In this document: in pieces, positions 33,287-41,754 of the stretch | Layout: each line of letters starts with the position of its first letter | Position numbering within the stretch: the stretch's first letter is position 1 | NCBI GenBank assembly: GCA_907163375.1 | Contig: CAJQUW010011554.1 | Location: 62,001-126,000, forward strand | DNA length: 64,000 nt | Direction of reading: 5' to 3' | From: Prostheceraeus crozeri | Taxonomy: Eukaryota; Platyhelminthes; Polycladida; Euryleptidae | Position numbers and translations under genes: made by a program | Notes under the pieces: generated by a model | Database searches by the model: none | Seen by the model: the letters and a program-made list of their open reading frames with translations, nothing else | What the model was told of the DNA's origin: nothing

Positions 33287-34624
33287 TTAAGTTTCATCAT
33301 ATAATGTTTTATCAAAAGATAATTTAAATTTATTTTCACTAACTATTGATTCATCATCATCATCATCATAAATTGTTTCTTCATCATCATCATAAATTGT
33401 TTCTTCATCATCATAAATTACACTTTTTGGTATAGGATGCCCTTCCATGATAGGATACCATTCTCTTATTGGAATATCTAACTCTAAATTACATCTTTTA
33501 TCTGATAATAATATAATAGAGAAAAATATTGGTCTTTGATCTCTTTTGGAAAATTTAATAACACCACCATAATCTGAATCACTTTTAGTTTTTGTTAAAG
33601 ATGATAAAATTTTAAATTGATTAGATGTAAATCCTAATTTAAATTTTGTAGACCCGACACATAGTTGTCTAACAGTATCTTCAACTATACCATCATTATT
33701 ATTTTCAATTGTAAGAAAATGAAATTTAGATAAATTTTTATAATTACTAATATTTTTATAATCTTTTTTACCATTTACACCATTTTCAGATGTTTCAGAA
33801 TCATCATTATTATCATCTATATTATTATCATTATTATCATAAGATTCTTTAAGATCGGGCAAAGCCCTAGAACCTTCGGTTCGTTTATTATGATTATGAT
33901 TATGATTATGGTCATTGTTAATAGTATAAGGTGTTGTCCACATATAAATTTTCTCTTGTTGAGCTAAGCCATTTATGTAAGATTTTAACAAATTAATATT
34001 TAAGTTTGAATATAATCCTATATACGTATCATCATCATATCTTTGCGGCATTTCTAATGTTTCTTGTTTATAAATTGTGTCTCTATAATAAACTTGGCAT
34101 AATAATTCTTCATTATGTTTTTTACTCTCTATGTGAATGTTATATTGATTTTGTTCGTCAACAAATAATCTAATTTTTTCTTTCGAAAAAGATTTTAATT
34201 TTTTAACTAATTCTTTAATATTGATATAATTAATAATTTTAGTTTCTATCCAATCAGTATTACTAATTGGTAACACTGCTCTAATAAATCCATAAACATT
34301 ATTATGACCTATTATAACCATATTTTCTTTATTTAATTCCACATAAGCTACATCATTATATTTACTAACAATCTCCATAAATTTAATAAATGGATCACCT
34401 GGAAAAATACAATAATTGGTTTCTATAGAAGGTAAACCTTTAGTCTGTTCTCTAAATATTTCGGCTTGTAATTGAAATAAAATATTAACATCTATACATG
34501 GATTTGTAATAGTATTATTATTATTATTATCAAAACATTTATTTTCAAATCCCGTTGATCTCGTCGAATAAGAAGAACAGGATGATGCGGACGAATATAA
34601 TTTTTTTAAATTTGGGGTTTCCAT
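33287..34624 (-). CDS. Polinton acidic protein, possible sliding-clamp relative
   Basis: 445 residues, and one of only two genes of the element on the minus strand apart from the TIR copy. Two globular regions (about 45-240 and 290-405) are linked by a low-complexity N/D/H stretch, and the C-terminus is acidic with DDEETIYDD repeats. Segments such as IRLFVDEQNQYNIHIES and FKLGFTSNQFKILSSL have the alternating beta/helix pattern of PCNA-type clamps; the size with two halves would fit. This is a shape guess without a confirmed motif. The hairpin pair at 33857-33882 lies in frame in the linker (RTEGSRALPDLK). It lies next to PolB, which supports a replication role. Confidence 0.5.
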   Translation of the reverse strand: METPNLKKLYSSASSCSSYSTRSTGFENKCFDNNNNNTITNPCIDVNILFQLQAEIFREQTKGLPSIETNYCIFPGDPFIKFMEIVSKYNDVAYVELNKENMVIIGHNNVYGFIRAVLPISNTDWIETKIINYINIKELVKKLKSFSKEKIRLFVDEQNQYNIHIESKKHNEELLCQVYYRDTIYKQETLEMPQRYDDDTYIGLYSNLNINLLKSYINGLAQQEKIYMWTTPYTINNDHNHNHNHNKRTEGSRALPDLKESYDNNDNNIDDNNDDSETSENGVNGKKDYKNISNYKNLSKFHFLTIENNNDGIVEDTVRQLCVGSTKFKLGFTSNQFKILSSLTKTKSDSDYGGVIKFSKRDQRPIFFSIILLSDKRCNLELDIPIREWYPIMEGHPIPKSVIYDDEETIYDDDEETIYDDDDDESIVSENKFKLSFDKTLYDET

Positions 34625-34699
34625 TTTTTTATTTTTATTAGAAAAAATTTTATTTTTTTATTTTTATTAGAAAAAATTTTATTTTTTTATTGTTAAAAA

Positions 34700-35137
34700 A
34701 TGATGTTACCAAATGTTGGTGGAGGTGCATATATCCCGAATAGTCGTGAATTAGAAATAGAGATAGAAAATTATATTATGAAAACTGGAGACGTTTTATC
34801 TGGTCCATTGCATCTTTCTATTCTTCCACAACAAAATACAGAGTTAACAAATAAACAATATGTTGATGCACAAATCAATGACTTAAAAGAAAAATATATA
34901 AACGATGTTTTGGTTCCACTGATGAATGAATTGAAGTTGCTTAAACTTAATGACAAATCATTAAACGAAAAATTATTAAAACTTGATAAAAACTATAGAG
35001 AACTAGAAGTAAATATAGCAAAACTTTTTAAAAAATTTTCAGAACAATCAAAAATTTTAATATTACTTTCTATAAAGTTAAAATCTGCAGTCATCAAAAA
35101 TAAACATACAACTATTGAAAGAACAATTAGAAAATGA
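34700..35137 (+). CDS. Tail-fibre-like protein with phage-type KYVD motif
   Basis: The first 65 residues read GGGAYIP, then MKTGDVLSGPLHLS and LTNKQYVDAQI. The pattern TGDxLSGxLxL...TxKxYVD is typical of phage tail-fibre shaft or attachment segments. The rest is coiled coil. It starts at the ATG after TTTTTTATTGTTAAAAA. A receptor-binding or fibre role is an inference. It overlaps the next ORF slightly, and this fibre region may be damaged. Confidence 0.55.
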   Translation: MMLPNVGGGAYIPNSRELEIEIENYIMKTGDVLSGPLHLSILPQQNTELTNKQYVDAQINDLKEKYINDVLVPLMNELKLLKLNDKSLNEKLLKLDKNYRELEVNIAKLFKKFSEQSKILILLSIKLKSAVIKNKHTTIERTIRK

Positions 35138-35582
35138 ATTAGAAAAACTTGCTAAAAAATTTTTTAAAAATTTAAATGAGTTACAAGCTACATTCCAAAA
35201 AAGTGTTGATGAATTGAGTTCTAAAATTACTCAACAAATGAAAAAGATGAATAGAATAATAAATGAAGTAAACTCACTTAATGAAAAAGTTGATAAAATG
35301 AAAACTCTTAAAATCAATTTAGAAAATGAATTAAAGAAAAATTTACAAGAAAACTCTAAAGAAAATAAAGAACAGTTAGATGCTGTTAAAAGACAATTAG
35401 ATGTTCTTAAAATTAAGTTAAATGCTCTTAAAACGGCGTTGAAGATTAATCAGCAGAAAATGCAAGTTAATAGAAGAGAAATTAAAGTACATCACACGCT
35501 GCTTGACGCAATAGATAAAGTGCAACAGGCAATTAATAAAGTTATCTCGAAGTTGTTGTCCATTCACAAACGTAAATCTTAA
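35115..35582 (+). CDS. Coiled-coil ORF of the fibre region
   Basis: 155 residues, nearly all charged helix with heptad-like spacing (for example NRIINEVNSLNEKVDKM and QLDVLKIKLNALKTAL). It lies between the tail-fibre-like ORF and a pVI-like ORF. It may be the shaft of a fibre or a structural rod. No other domain is seen. Confidence 0.5.
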   Translation: MKEQLENELEKLAKKFFKNLNELQATFQKSVDELSSKITQQMKKMNRIINEVNSLNEKVDKMKTLKINLENELKKNLQENSKENKEQLDAVKRQLDVLKIKLNALKTALKINQQKMQVNRREIKVHHTLLDAIDKVQQAINKVISKLLSIHKRKS

Positions 35583-35624
35583 CACGTAGATATTTTTCCC
35601 AAAAGTCAAATTTAATCCTAAAAA

Positions 35625-36146
35625 ATGCCTATAATTTATAAACACAATCTTAAACATTTTGCATCAAATAATAAAATTGCTCATGAACCATCTATGAAAC
35701 CTGTGTACCATTATGATAGTGTAGAAACTGTCGGAACACAAAAGTTCCTAGGCACCGCAGGTGCCGTCCAAAAAGAAGGAGATGGCATCTTTTCTGGTAT
35801 TGGTAGTATCGTTAACTTAATTAAAAATAATAAAGATTTGATTACATCTGCTGCAAAAGGAGCAGCTGCTATAGGTAGTACAGCTAGTGCAATATCAAAT
35901 GCTGTTAAGTCTCAAAACGAATTAAAACAACTAGAAGCTATTCGTAAACTTAGGAATGATTCTGAAGAACTAAAAAAATTAAAAAAACTTTCAGATGAAA
36001 CAAAAAATAAAATTGCTAACATAGCTGTAGAGGGTGATAGTAAACATAATGAAAAAACAATTGAAGAAATAAGAGGAAATGGCGTGAGTAGCAACCTTCG
36101 GTCTAACCAGCAAAGCTGTAGCGGAGCTGGTCTAGCAAAATTCTAA
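35625..36146 (+). CDS. Small virion protein, pVI/pX-like
   Basis: 173 residues. A hydrophobic glycine/alanine helix region (IFSGIGSIVNLI, then TSAAKGAAAIGSTASAISNAV) is followed by a charged helix. This resembles the minor virion or membrane-active proteins (pVI, pX class) of adenoviruses and adintoviruses, and its place just ahead of the capsid gene supports that. Two GC-rich islets are in frame: GGCACC-GCA-GGTGCC at 35751-35765, and the ACCAGC...GCTGGT stem at 36106-36131 near the C-terminus. Confidence 0.6.
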   Translation: MPIIYKHNLKHFASNNKIAHEPSMKPVYHYDSVETVGTQKFLGTAGAVQKEGDGIFSGIGSIVNLIKNNKDLITSAAKGAAAIGSTASAISNAVKSQNELKQLEAIRKLRNDSEELKKLKKLSDETKNKIANIAVEGDSKHNEKTIEEIRGNGVSSNLRSNQQSCSGAGLAKF

Positions 36147-36300
36147 AATATATTTTTTAGTAAAATTTTTTTTAAGTAAAATTTTTTTTAGTAAAATTTT
36201 TTAGTAAAATTTTGTAGTAAAATTTTTTTTAGTAAAATTATTTAAGTAAAATTATTTTAGCAGAATTTTTTCTGTCTGTGAGAAAAACAAAAAGTCAAAT
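36147..36300. repeat. AT-rich tandem repeat before the capsid gene
   Basis: Repeated units of AGTAAAATTTTTTTT, 15-18 bp long and about seven in number. They are intergenic and lead up to the capsid gene start motif. Confidence 0.7.
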
Positions 36301-36314
36301 TATTTTTTATAAAA

Positions 36315-37649
36315 ATGTCTTCGCTTATCGAAAATAAATTTAGATTAGACGATCCTCCGTTCACCAGTTACAATCAAAAAAAGAATGACTATATAAGAAT
36401 TGCTATGAATACCGGATCTACCAGAAGAGAAAATACTGGAGGTGATTTAATTTTTGAAGTTGATAATCAGCAGAGTTATTTATATTTACCTGATTCATTT
36501 TTACACTGTGAATATTCTTTATATAGTGATGCTAATTTTACAACACCATTACCAGATACCGATAATATTACACTAGAAAATAATTTTTTTCCAAGATTAT
36601 TTACACAAATGCGTTTAGATGTTGCAACTCAAAATATAGAAACAATAAGTGATTCCCCAGGTGTAATTGATACAATGCTTAGATTTATAACAATTGGTGA
36701 AAATAATAAAAAGTATGAAATCGAAGGTTGGTTTCCTGATACTAATGATGGTATAATTGTTGATGATTTAACTCACGCCGGAACAGATGCAGCAGGAATT
36801 GCGAAAGATGTAGAAAATATTGCAAAACATTTAAATAAAACAAATAATGATGCATATAAAGAAAGACGTGAATTTAACAAGAAAAGTAAACAGACAGTTA
36901 ATTGGTCATTGTCTCCATTATTCGGATATTTAGATTATGACAAAATATCATATCAATTTAAATTTAAATTAATAATTCATCGTACGGCAAATAATGAATT
37001 AATCTTTTTTGGTAAGACTGGGAAAAAAGCATATTTAAAAATTGATAGACTTGAATGGTGGATTACGCATATTACTCCTAGTTTAGAGGTTGAAACAGCT
37101 ATTGCAAAAAGATTAAATACTAACAAACCAATTCCAGTAAATTTTCTAAAGCGTACTGCCAGTTCAGTAACTTTTTCCGAACAAAGATTTAACTGGCATT
37201 TTACTAGAACTGCGAATACTCCAAGATATTTATTACTAACATTTCAAAGAAATAATTCTCCAAGTTTTGATAAGAACAATAATATTTTTCATATTAATAC
37301 AATTCGAAGTTTACAAGTTTCATTAAATCAAACTCGATATCCAATTGATCCATTAAGATTCGATGATACCAATAATCAATTTATGGAAGGATATGATTCT
37401 TATAGAAATCTTTGTATAGAATTTGGAGTTGAACCACAATTAACTCCTGGAGATTGGAGACATTTATATCCAATTTTCTGTTTCGATTTAAGTGCACAAT
37501 CTGAAGATATTATTAAAAATGGTTGTGATGTAACAATTAATATTGAAAAGAAAGATTCCACAACTTCATTGATGGCTTATGGTTTATTGCTAGAAGATGT
37601 AAAATATTCTATTGAAGTTCTTAATGGGAAGATGGTTAGGATAGGTTAA
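36315..37649 (+). CDS. Major capsid protein (double jelly roll)
   Basis: 444 residues, intact. It starts MSSLIENKFRLDDPP, has a beta-rich body with GGDLIFEVDNQQSYLYLP, SPLFGYLDYDKISYQF, TPRYLLLTFQR and IEFGVEPQLTPGDWRHLYP, and ends with a beta hairpin. The overall pattern, length and place between pVI-like and pX-like genes match the Polinton/adintovirus hexon-type capsid protein. It would form the capsid facets. The start codon follows TTTTTTATAAAA. Confidence 0.8.
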   Translation: MSSLIENKFRLDDPPFTSYNQKKNDYIRIAMNTGSTRRENTGGDLIFEVDNQQSYLYLPDSFLHCEYSLYSDANFTTPLPDTDNITLENNFFPRLFTQMRLDVATQNIETISDSPGVIDTMLRFITIGENNKKYEIEGWFPDTNDGIIVDDLTHAGTDAAGIAKDVENIAKHLNKTNNDAYKERREFNKKSKQTVNWSLSPLFGYLDYDKISYQFKFKLIIHRTANNELIFFGKTGKKAYLKIDRLEWWITHITPSLEVETAIAKRLNTNKPIPVNFLKRTASSVTFSEQRFNWHFTRTANTPRYLLLTFQRNNSPSFDKNNNIFHINTIRSLQVSLNQTRYPIDPLRFDDTNNQFMEGYDSYRNLCIEFGVEPQLTPGDWRHLYPIFCFDLSAQSEDIIKNGCDVTINIEKKDSTTSLMAYGLLLEDVKYSIEVLNGKMVRIG

Positions 37650-37654
37650 AGCCA

Positions 37655-37830
37655 AGACTTAGTCGATTAATTAATTTTTTTCATAACAAGAATAGATTAA
37701 AATTTTTGTTAACTTAAAAATTCTTAACTTAAAAATTTTTTCATAACTAGAATAGATTTTAAAAAATTCTTAACTTAAAATTTTTTCATAACTAGAATAG
37801 ATTTAAATTTTTGATAACTTAAAATTTTTT
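37655..37830. repeat. Tandem repeat, about 50-bp unit
   Basis: About three units built from AACTTAAAAATTTTTTCATAACTAGAATAGATT-like sequence follow the capsid gene stop. They are intergenic. Confidence 0.7.
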
Positions 37831-37838
37831 TATTAAAA

Positions 37839-38321
37839 ATGTCGCAAGCGAAAAGTAATAATAATAAAACTGTTGAATTAAAATTACGTAATATTGTTGA
37901 CAAAAATACCCCTAAAACTATTACGATTAACAAAAAAAAGTATTACATAAGTAAACCAATGATAGAGAATATTCAATTACAAGAAGAAAAGAATGGCGGT
38001 ATTCTCCCATTAATTCCACTAATAATAGGAGGCATAGCTGCAGCAGGAAGTGTTGCAGGTGGGACAGCTGGTATTGTCCAAGCAGTAAATAAAAATAAAT
38101 CAGAGAAGGCAGCATTAGAAGAACAAAAACGTCATAACAGAGAGTTAGAGAAAGTTGCTAGGGGAGAAGGAATAGTAGATAATTTTATTAGTAAATTAAA
38201 ATTAGTTGATGAAGGAAAACGAGTTCTTAAAAATATTCTCCACAATATTGATGATTTAATTGAAATTAAAGAAACTAAAGATGGTTCTGGAATATATCTA
38301 AGTCCTAGTATGATAAGGTAA
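37839..38321 (+). CDS. Small virion protein, pX/mu-like
   Basis: 160 residues. The central hydrophobic segment, GGILPLIPLIIGGIAAAGSV followed by AGGTAGIVQAV, is the signature I associate with adintovirus/adenovirus pX or mu-type core proteins. A basic N-terminal part and a charged helix flank it. It lies between the capsid and PLA2-integrase genes. It is intact. Confidence 0.65.
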   Translation: MSQAKSNNNKTVELKLRNIVDKNTPKTITINKKKYYISKPMIENIQLQEEKNGGILPLIPLIIGGIAAAGSVAGGTAGIVQAVNKNKSEKAALEEQKRHNRELEKVARGEGIVDNFISKLKLVDEGKRVLKNILHNIDDLIEIKETKDGSGIYLSPSMIR

Positions 38322-38392
38322 TAACCTCAGGACCTTTGGTTCTTTTCGGTAAAACAATTTTTTTATCTTCTTAATTTTTTTTATCTTTTAAA

Positions 38393-39697
38393 ATGAATAC
38401 TAAAAATTCCGAAAATTTAATTAAATTAAAAATTGCTAATTTACATTTATTGAATTATCTATTAAACAAAAATAAAAACTCAAATTGTCAGCATATTGGA
38501 GGTGACAAGAACAAAGTTCCACACCACTTCGGTGGTGATATACAAAAAACATTAGAAAACTTTCCTGGATTTATTTGGAGTAAATATTCGAAAGAAAAAC
38601 ATCTTCCTGGTCATTCATATACTGGGCCAGGAACTCGATTAGATATAAGACTAGATGAGAATAATAATCCGAAACCAGGTGAAGAACCAATAAATAGAGT
38701 TGATGCCGCAGCTTACAGGCATGATTTAGCTTATCGAAATCATGATCTAAGTTCTCGACATGCAGCTGATAAGAAAATGATTCAAGAATTAGATAGTATT
38801 CAAAATCCTTCCTTTAGAGAAAGAATTGAAAGAATGTTTGTTAAGAAAGCTTTACAAGCTAAAATATTATTCGGTCAGGGTTTAAATGAAAATCATAATT
38901 CAGACGTTTATGCATCTGAAATTCATAAAGAATATAGAAAGCCTAAATATTTATTAAAAGTAAAAGTATTTAATAAAGATGATATTTGGAGTGCTGATCT
39001 TATTCATATGCCGAATGAAAGGGACTACAAATCTGCATTGACAGTTATAGATTTATATACACGATACGCTTGGGTAAAACCTTTAAAAAATAAAAGTGGT
39101 CTATCAGTTAAATATGCGTTTGAAGAAATCTTTAAAGAAAGTAATAGAAAGCCAAGGAAATTGTTTGTTGATAAAGGGTCGGAATTTTATAACCGAAACG
39201 TTCAGCCACTATTTGAAACTGTTTATTCAACTGAAAACGCTGGGAAGGCCGTAGTGATAGAAAGATTCAATCGGACGTTAAAAAATAAAATTTTCAAGAA
39301 ATTTACTCAGCAAGGAAATCAGAAATGGTTAAAAATATTACCAGGAATTGTGGAAGAGTACAATAATAAAGTTCATTCAGGTATTGAAGAAACTCCAAAG
39401 AATGCTTCTGACGACCCTGATTTGATACGAAAGAAAATATTCGAGAATAATAATTCGAATGAGAGTAATCCGAATTTGCAGAAACTTAAGCCGAAATTTA
39501 AAATTGGAGATAGAGTTAGAATATTTAAATATAAGAATAAATTTGAAAAAGGCTTTGTTGGCTATTGGACTAAAGAAATATTTGAAGTTTCTAAAATAAA
39601 TCAAAGTTATCCGATTACTTATGAAATTAAAGATTTAGATAATGAGGATATCAGAGGCCGTTTTTATCAAAATGAATTACAGAAAACAGAGCTTTAA
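38393..39697 (+). CDS. Phospholipase A2-integrase fusion protein
   Basis: 434 residues. Residues about 55-125 carry YTGPGT (residues 76-81, the Ca-loop form of parvovirus-type PLA2) and VDAAAYRHDLAYR (103-115) with the His-Asp catalytic pair. Residues about 185-330 are a retroviral-type integrase core: WSADLIHM (D202), LFVDKGSEF (D260), VIERFNRTLK (E290). A C-terminal SH3/chromo-like part (KIGDRVRIF, then FVGYWTKEIF) follows. In parvoviruses the PLA2 breaches endosomal membrane; the integrase inserts the element. Having both in one ORF suggests a polyprotein cut by the element protease, or a packaged bifunctional protein (inference). Confidence 0.85.
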   Translation: MNTKNSENLIKLKIANLHLLNYLLNKNKNSNCQHIGGDKNKVPHHFGGDIQKTLENFPGFIWSKYSKEKHLPGHSYTGPGTRLDIRLDENNNPKPGEEPINRVDAAAYRHDLAYRNHDLSSRHAADKKMIQELDSIQNPSFRERIERMFVKKALQAKILFGQGLNENHNSDVYASEIHKEYRKPKYLLKVKVFNKDDIWSADLIHMPNERDYKSALTVIDLYTRYAWVKPLKNKSGLSVKYAFEEIFKESNRKPRKLFVDKGSEFYNRNVQPLFETVYSTENAGKAVVIERFNRTLKNKIFKKFTQQGNQKWLKILPGIVEEYNNKVHSGIEETPKNASDDPDLIRKKIFENNNSNESNPNLQKLKPKFKIGDRVRIFKYKNKFEKGFVGYWTKEIFEVSKINQSYPITYEIKDLDNEDIRGRFYQNELQKTEL

Positions 39698-39712
39698 CCT
39701 CTAGGTGCCGCT

Positions 39713-39997
39713 TTAGCTAGCTTCGCTTGAGTTCTGCTGATGATTTTTAACGCCTGCTGACCAATGTACACCTTTTTCATTTGACGTATGAAGATTTGTT
39801 ATGAAATTTACAGTTATTGATGGAACTTTGTTCCGGGAACTGAAGGTTCCTGTTGGCCTATTTTTTAGGAATTGTAATTCATCCCTCATCAATATGTGAA
39901 AATTCTTTATTCCTAATCGATTAGCAATCTTATTTAAATCGAAATTCGTTGTTGTCTGTGTTCCATATAATTTCAAAAACTCATTTATGTTGCTCAT
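39713..39997 (-). pseudogene. Adenain-like cysteine protease remnant
   Basis: The minus strand reads LNKIANRLGIKNFHILMRDE, then ITNLHTSNEKGVHWSAGV. NLxxSxxxGxHW is the block with the catalytic His in adenovirus-type maturation proteases of Polintons. It looks broken and only partial. It is convergent with the integrase gene. A double hairpin islet (GGAAC-TTT-GTTCC, then GGAAC...GTTCC) lies at 39822-39850. Confidence 0.65.
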
Positions 39998-40029
39998 TTT
40001 ATAATAAAAAAATTTCTTAAGGGACCCCT

Positions 40030-40330
40030 AGAAGTCAGAGGGGGGTATTGATTTAAAACTGGTCTCTAATGATGTCTTTCCTTACTACTTAGTCAGAAGG
40101 GGGTATTGATTTAAAACATTTTTATAATGATGACTTTCCTTACTACTTGGGGGGGGGTATTGATTTAAAACTGGTCTCTAATGATGTCTTTCCTTACTAT
40201 TTAGTCAGAAGGGAGGGGGTATTGATTTAAAACTGTTCCACAATGATGACTTTCCTTGCTACTTAGTCAGAAGGGAGGGGGTATTGATTTAAAACTGTTC
40301 TCTAATGATGTCTTTCTTTACTACTTATTC
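40030..40330. repeat. Tandem repeat, five units of 54-62 bp
   Basis: Units begin GTATTGATTTAAAAC at 40045, 40103, 40157, 40219 and 40281 and end with G-runs (GGGGGG). The array separates the AT-rich virus-type genes from the host-like segment that follows. Confidence 0.85.
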
Positions 40331-40719
40331 GATTTTGAAATGATTTAATTTAATCTAAATTAAAACGTTACATTGTTCCATTTTATTCTTATGAACTCTT
40401 GTTAAGAGAATATTGATTGTTTTATCTGTATTAAGACATTAGCAACATCTGTTACCAAATTTCTCAACATGAACAGCTGCTAGCAGTTTAAGCTATTCAG
40501 TATGAGAGAATTCTTTGTGACCCGCATAACTCAACTTTTCACTTGAACAGCTGCTGCCATTATTCCACGTATTACTGCGTGTATTCATTCTGCGAGCGTT
40601 CTACGAGACTGTGACTGCTTACGAATCATCTGTGACCTTTATCTATTTTGGTCAATTTCATCAGCGACTTTCAACAATTTTATTTTTTATCATAATTAAT
40701 TCACTACGTTTTAACGAAA

Positions 40720-41247
40720 ATGGCACGTTCAAGCATCGCCTTTGCCGATTTGAAAAGAAAAATTTCAGACACTATTGTGAACGAAGATCAACGGAAGAAG
40801 TGTATTGAGATGCTAACAGAATTTCAGGAGAAATATCTTAAACCAAGGGAGGAAGAAGACATCCACGCATCAAAAACATTCAGAGAATTTTTAGTGATAA
40901 ATCGATTTGAAGACACATTGCAAGATAACGCCATCAATATCGGTTCAAACTATAATTTTGAAGAAGAAATTCAAAGAGACATCTTACCATCAGAGCTAAC
41001 TAATTATTTAGCACATTTAAGAAGAGAAGAAGACATTTCGGTGAACAATACTGTGAAGTTATCGTTGTTAAAAGGAAGAGCTTTGACTGCAATCCGGGGA
41101 AGTGGCCATGTTTGTAAACAATTAGGTTATTCGAGAGGCTATAGCATCTTTTTAAGAAAATTTTATAAACTATATTTACGATTTCCGTTTATTAAGAACT
41201 CGACGGAATCTATATCATTTTTCAAAAGGAAACTTCGCTATTATTGA
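40720..41247 (+). CDS. Unknown cargo-like ORF, 175 aa
   Basis: I do not recognise this protein. It is charged and helical in the first two thirds (KRKISDTIVNEDQRKKC, ILPSELTNYLAHLRREED), with a basic aromatic C-terminus. Base composition is less A+T-rich than the virus-type genes. The upstream leader (40350-40719) and the downstream AATAAA at 41710 look like an ordinary eukaryotic transcription unit. The start motif TTTTAACGAAAATGGC is unlike the TAAAAATG of other genes. It could be a captured host gene, a nested element gene or a fast-evolving virus gene. Confidence 0.45.
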   Translation: MARSSIAFADLKRKISDTIVNEDQRKKCIEMLTEFQEKYLKPREEEDIHASKTFREFLVINRFEDTLQDNAINIGSNYNFEEEIQRDILPSELTNYLAHLRREEDISVNNTVKLSLLKGRALTAIRGSGHVCKQLGYSRGYSIFLRKFYKLYLRFPFIKNSTESISFFKRKLRYY

Positions 41248-41336
41248 CTCGTATCTTCGCCATGGGAGACACCGCCCAACCCTTGATCAAATTTTAAACT
41301 CAATCAATTGAAACGGTAAGCTACTCCCAATAGATA

Positions 41337-41700
41337 ATAGTACTATGACCCTTCCCTTATTTCAATTTACGAGAAACAATTGTATCATGTCATAACACAT
41401 TTTCTAGTCAACATATTTTATTCGTTGTAAACGATGCTACTTGTCCTCATTGGTTTTATAGTACTATGACCCTTCCCTTATTTCAATTTACGAGAAACAA
41501 TTGTATCATGTCATAACACATTTTCTAGTCAACATATTTTATTCGTTGTAAACGATGCTACTTGTCCTCATTGGTTTTATAGTTCTATGAGCCTTACTTT
41601 ATTTTACTCATACAGAAACAATTGTATCATGTCATAACACATTTTCTAGTCAACATATTTTATTCGTTGTAAACGATGCTACTTGTACATAGTACTTGTC
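41337..41700. repeat. Three tandem 121-bp repeats
   Basis: Units start at 41337, 41458 and 41579 with ATAGTACTATGACCC or a close variant. The first two are virtually identical, while the third differs mainly in its first 40 bp. They lie between the unknown ORF and the polyadenylation-like signal. Confidence 0.9.
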
Positions 41701-41709
41701 TGTGATGTG

Positions 41710-41715
41710 AATAAA
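41710..41715 (+). terminator. Candidate polyadenylation signal AATAAA
   Basis: AATAAA lies just before the inner edge of the right TIR and after the 121-bp repeats. It could end the transcript of the 175-aa ORF. Position is the only evidence. Confidence 0.35.
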
Positions 41716-41754
41716 ATATTTCAAAGATGGAAATGTGTTTTCATTTTGTATCGA

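Noticed and set aside
34700-34900. Prophage or bacterial contamination because of the tail-fibre motif
   Set aside because: The ORF lies inside a Polinton with a perfect target duplication in animal DNA, with the element's own start motif and composition.
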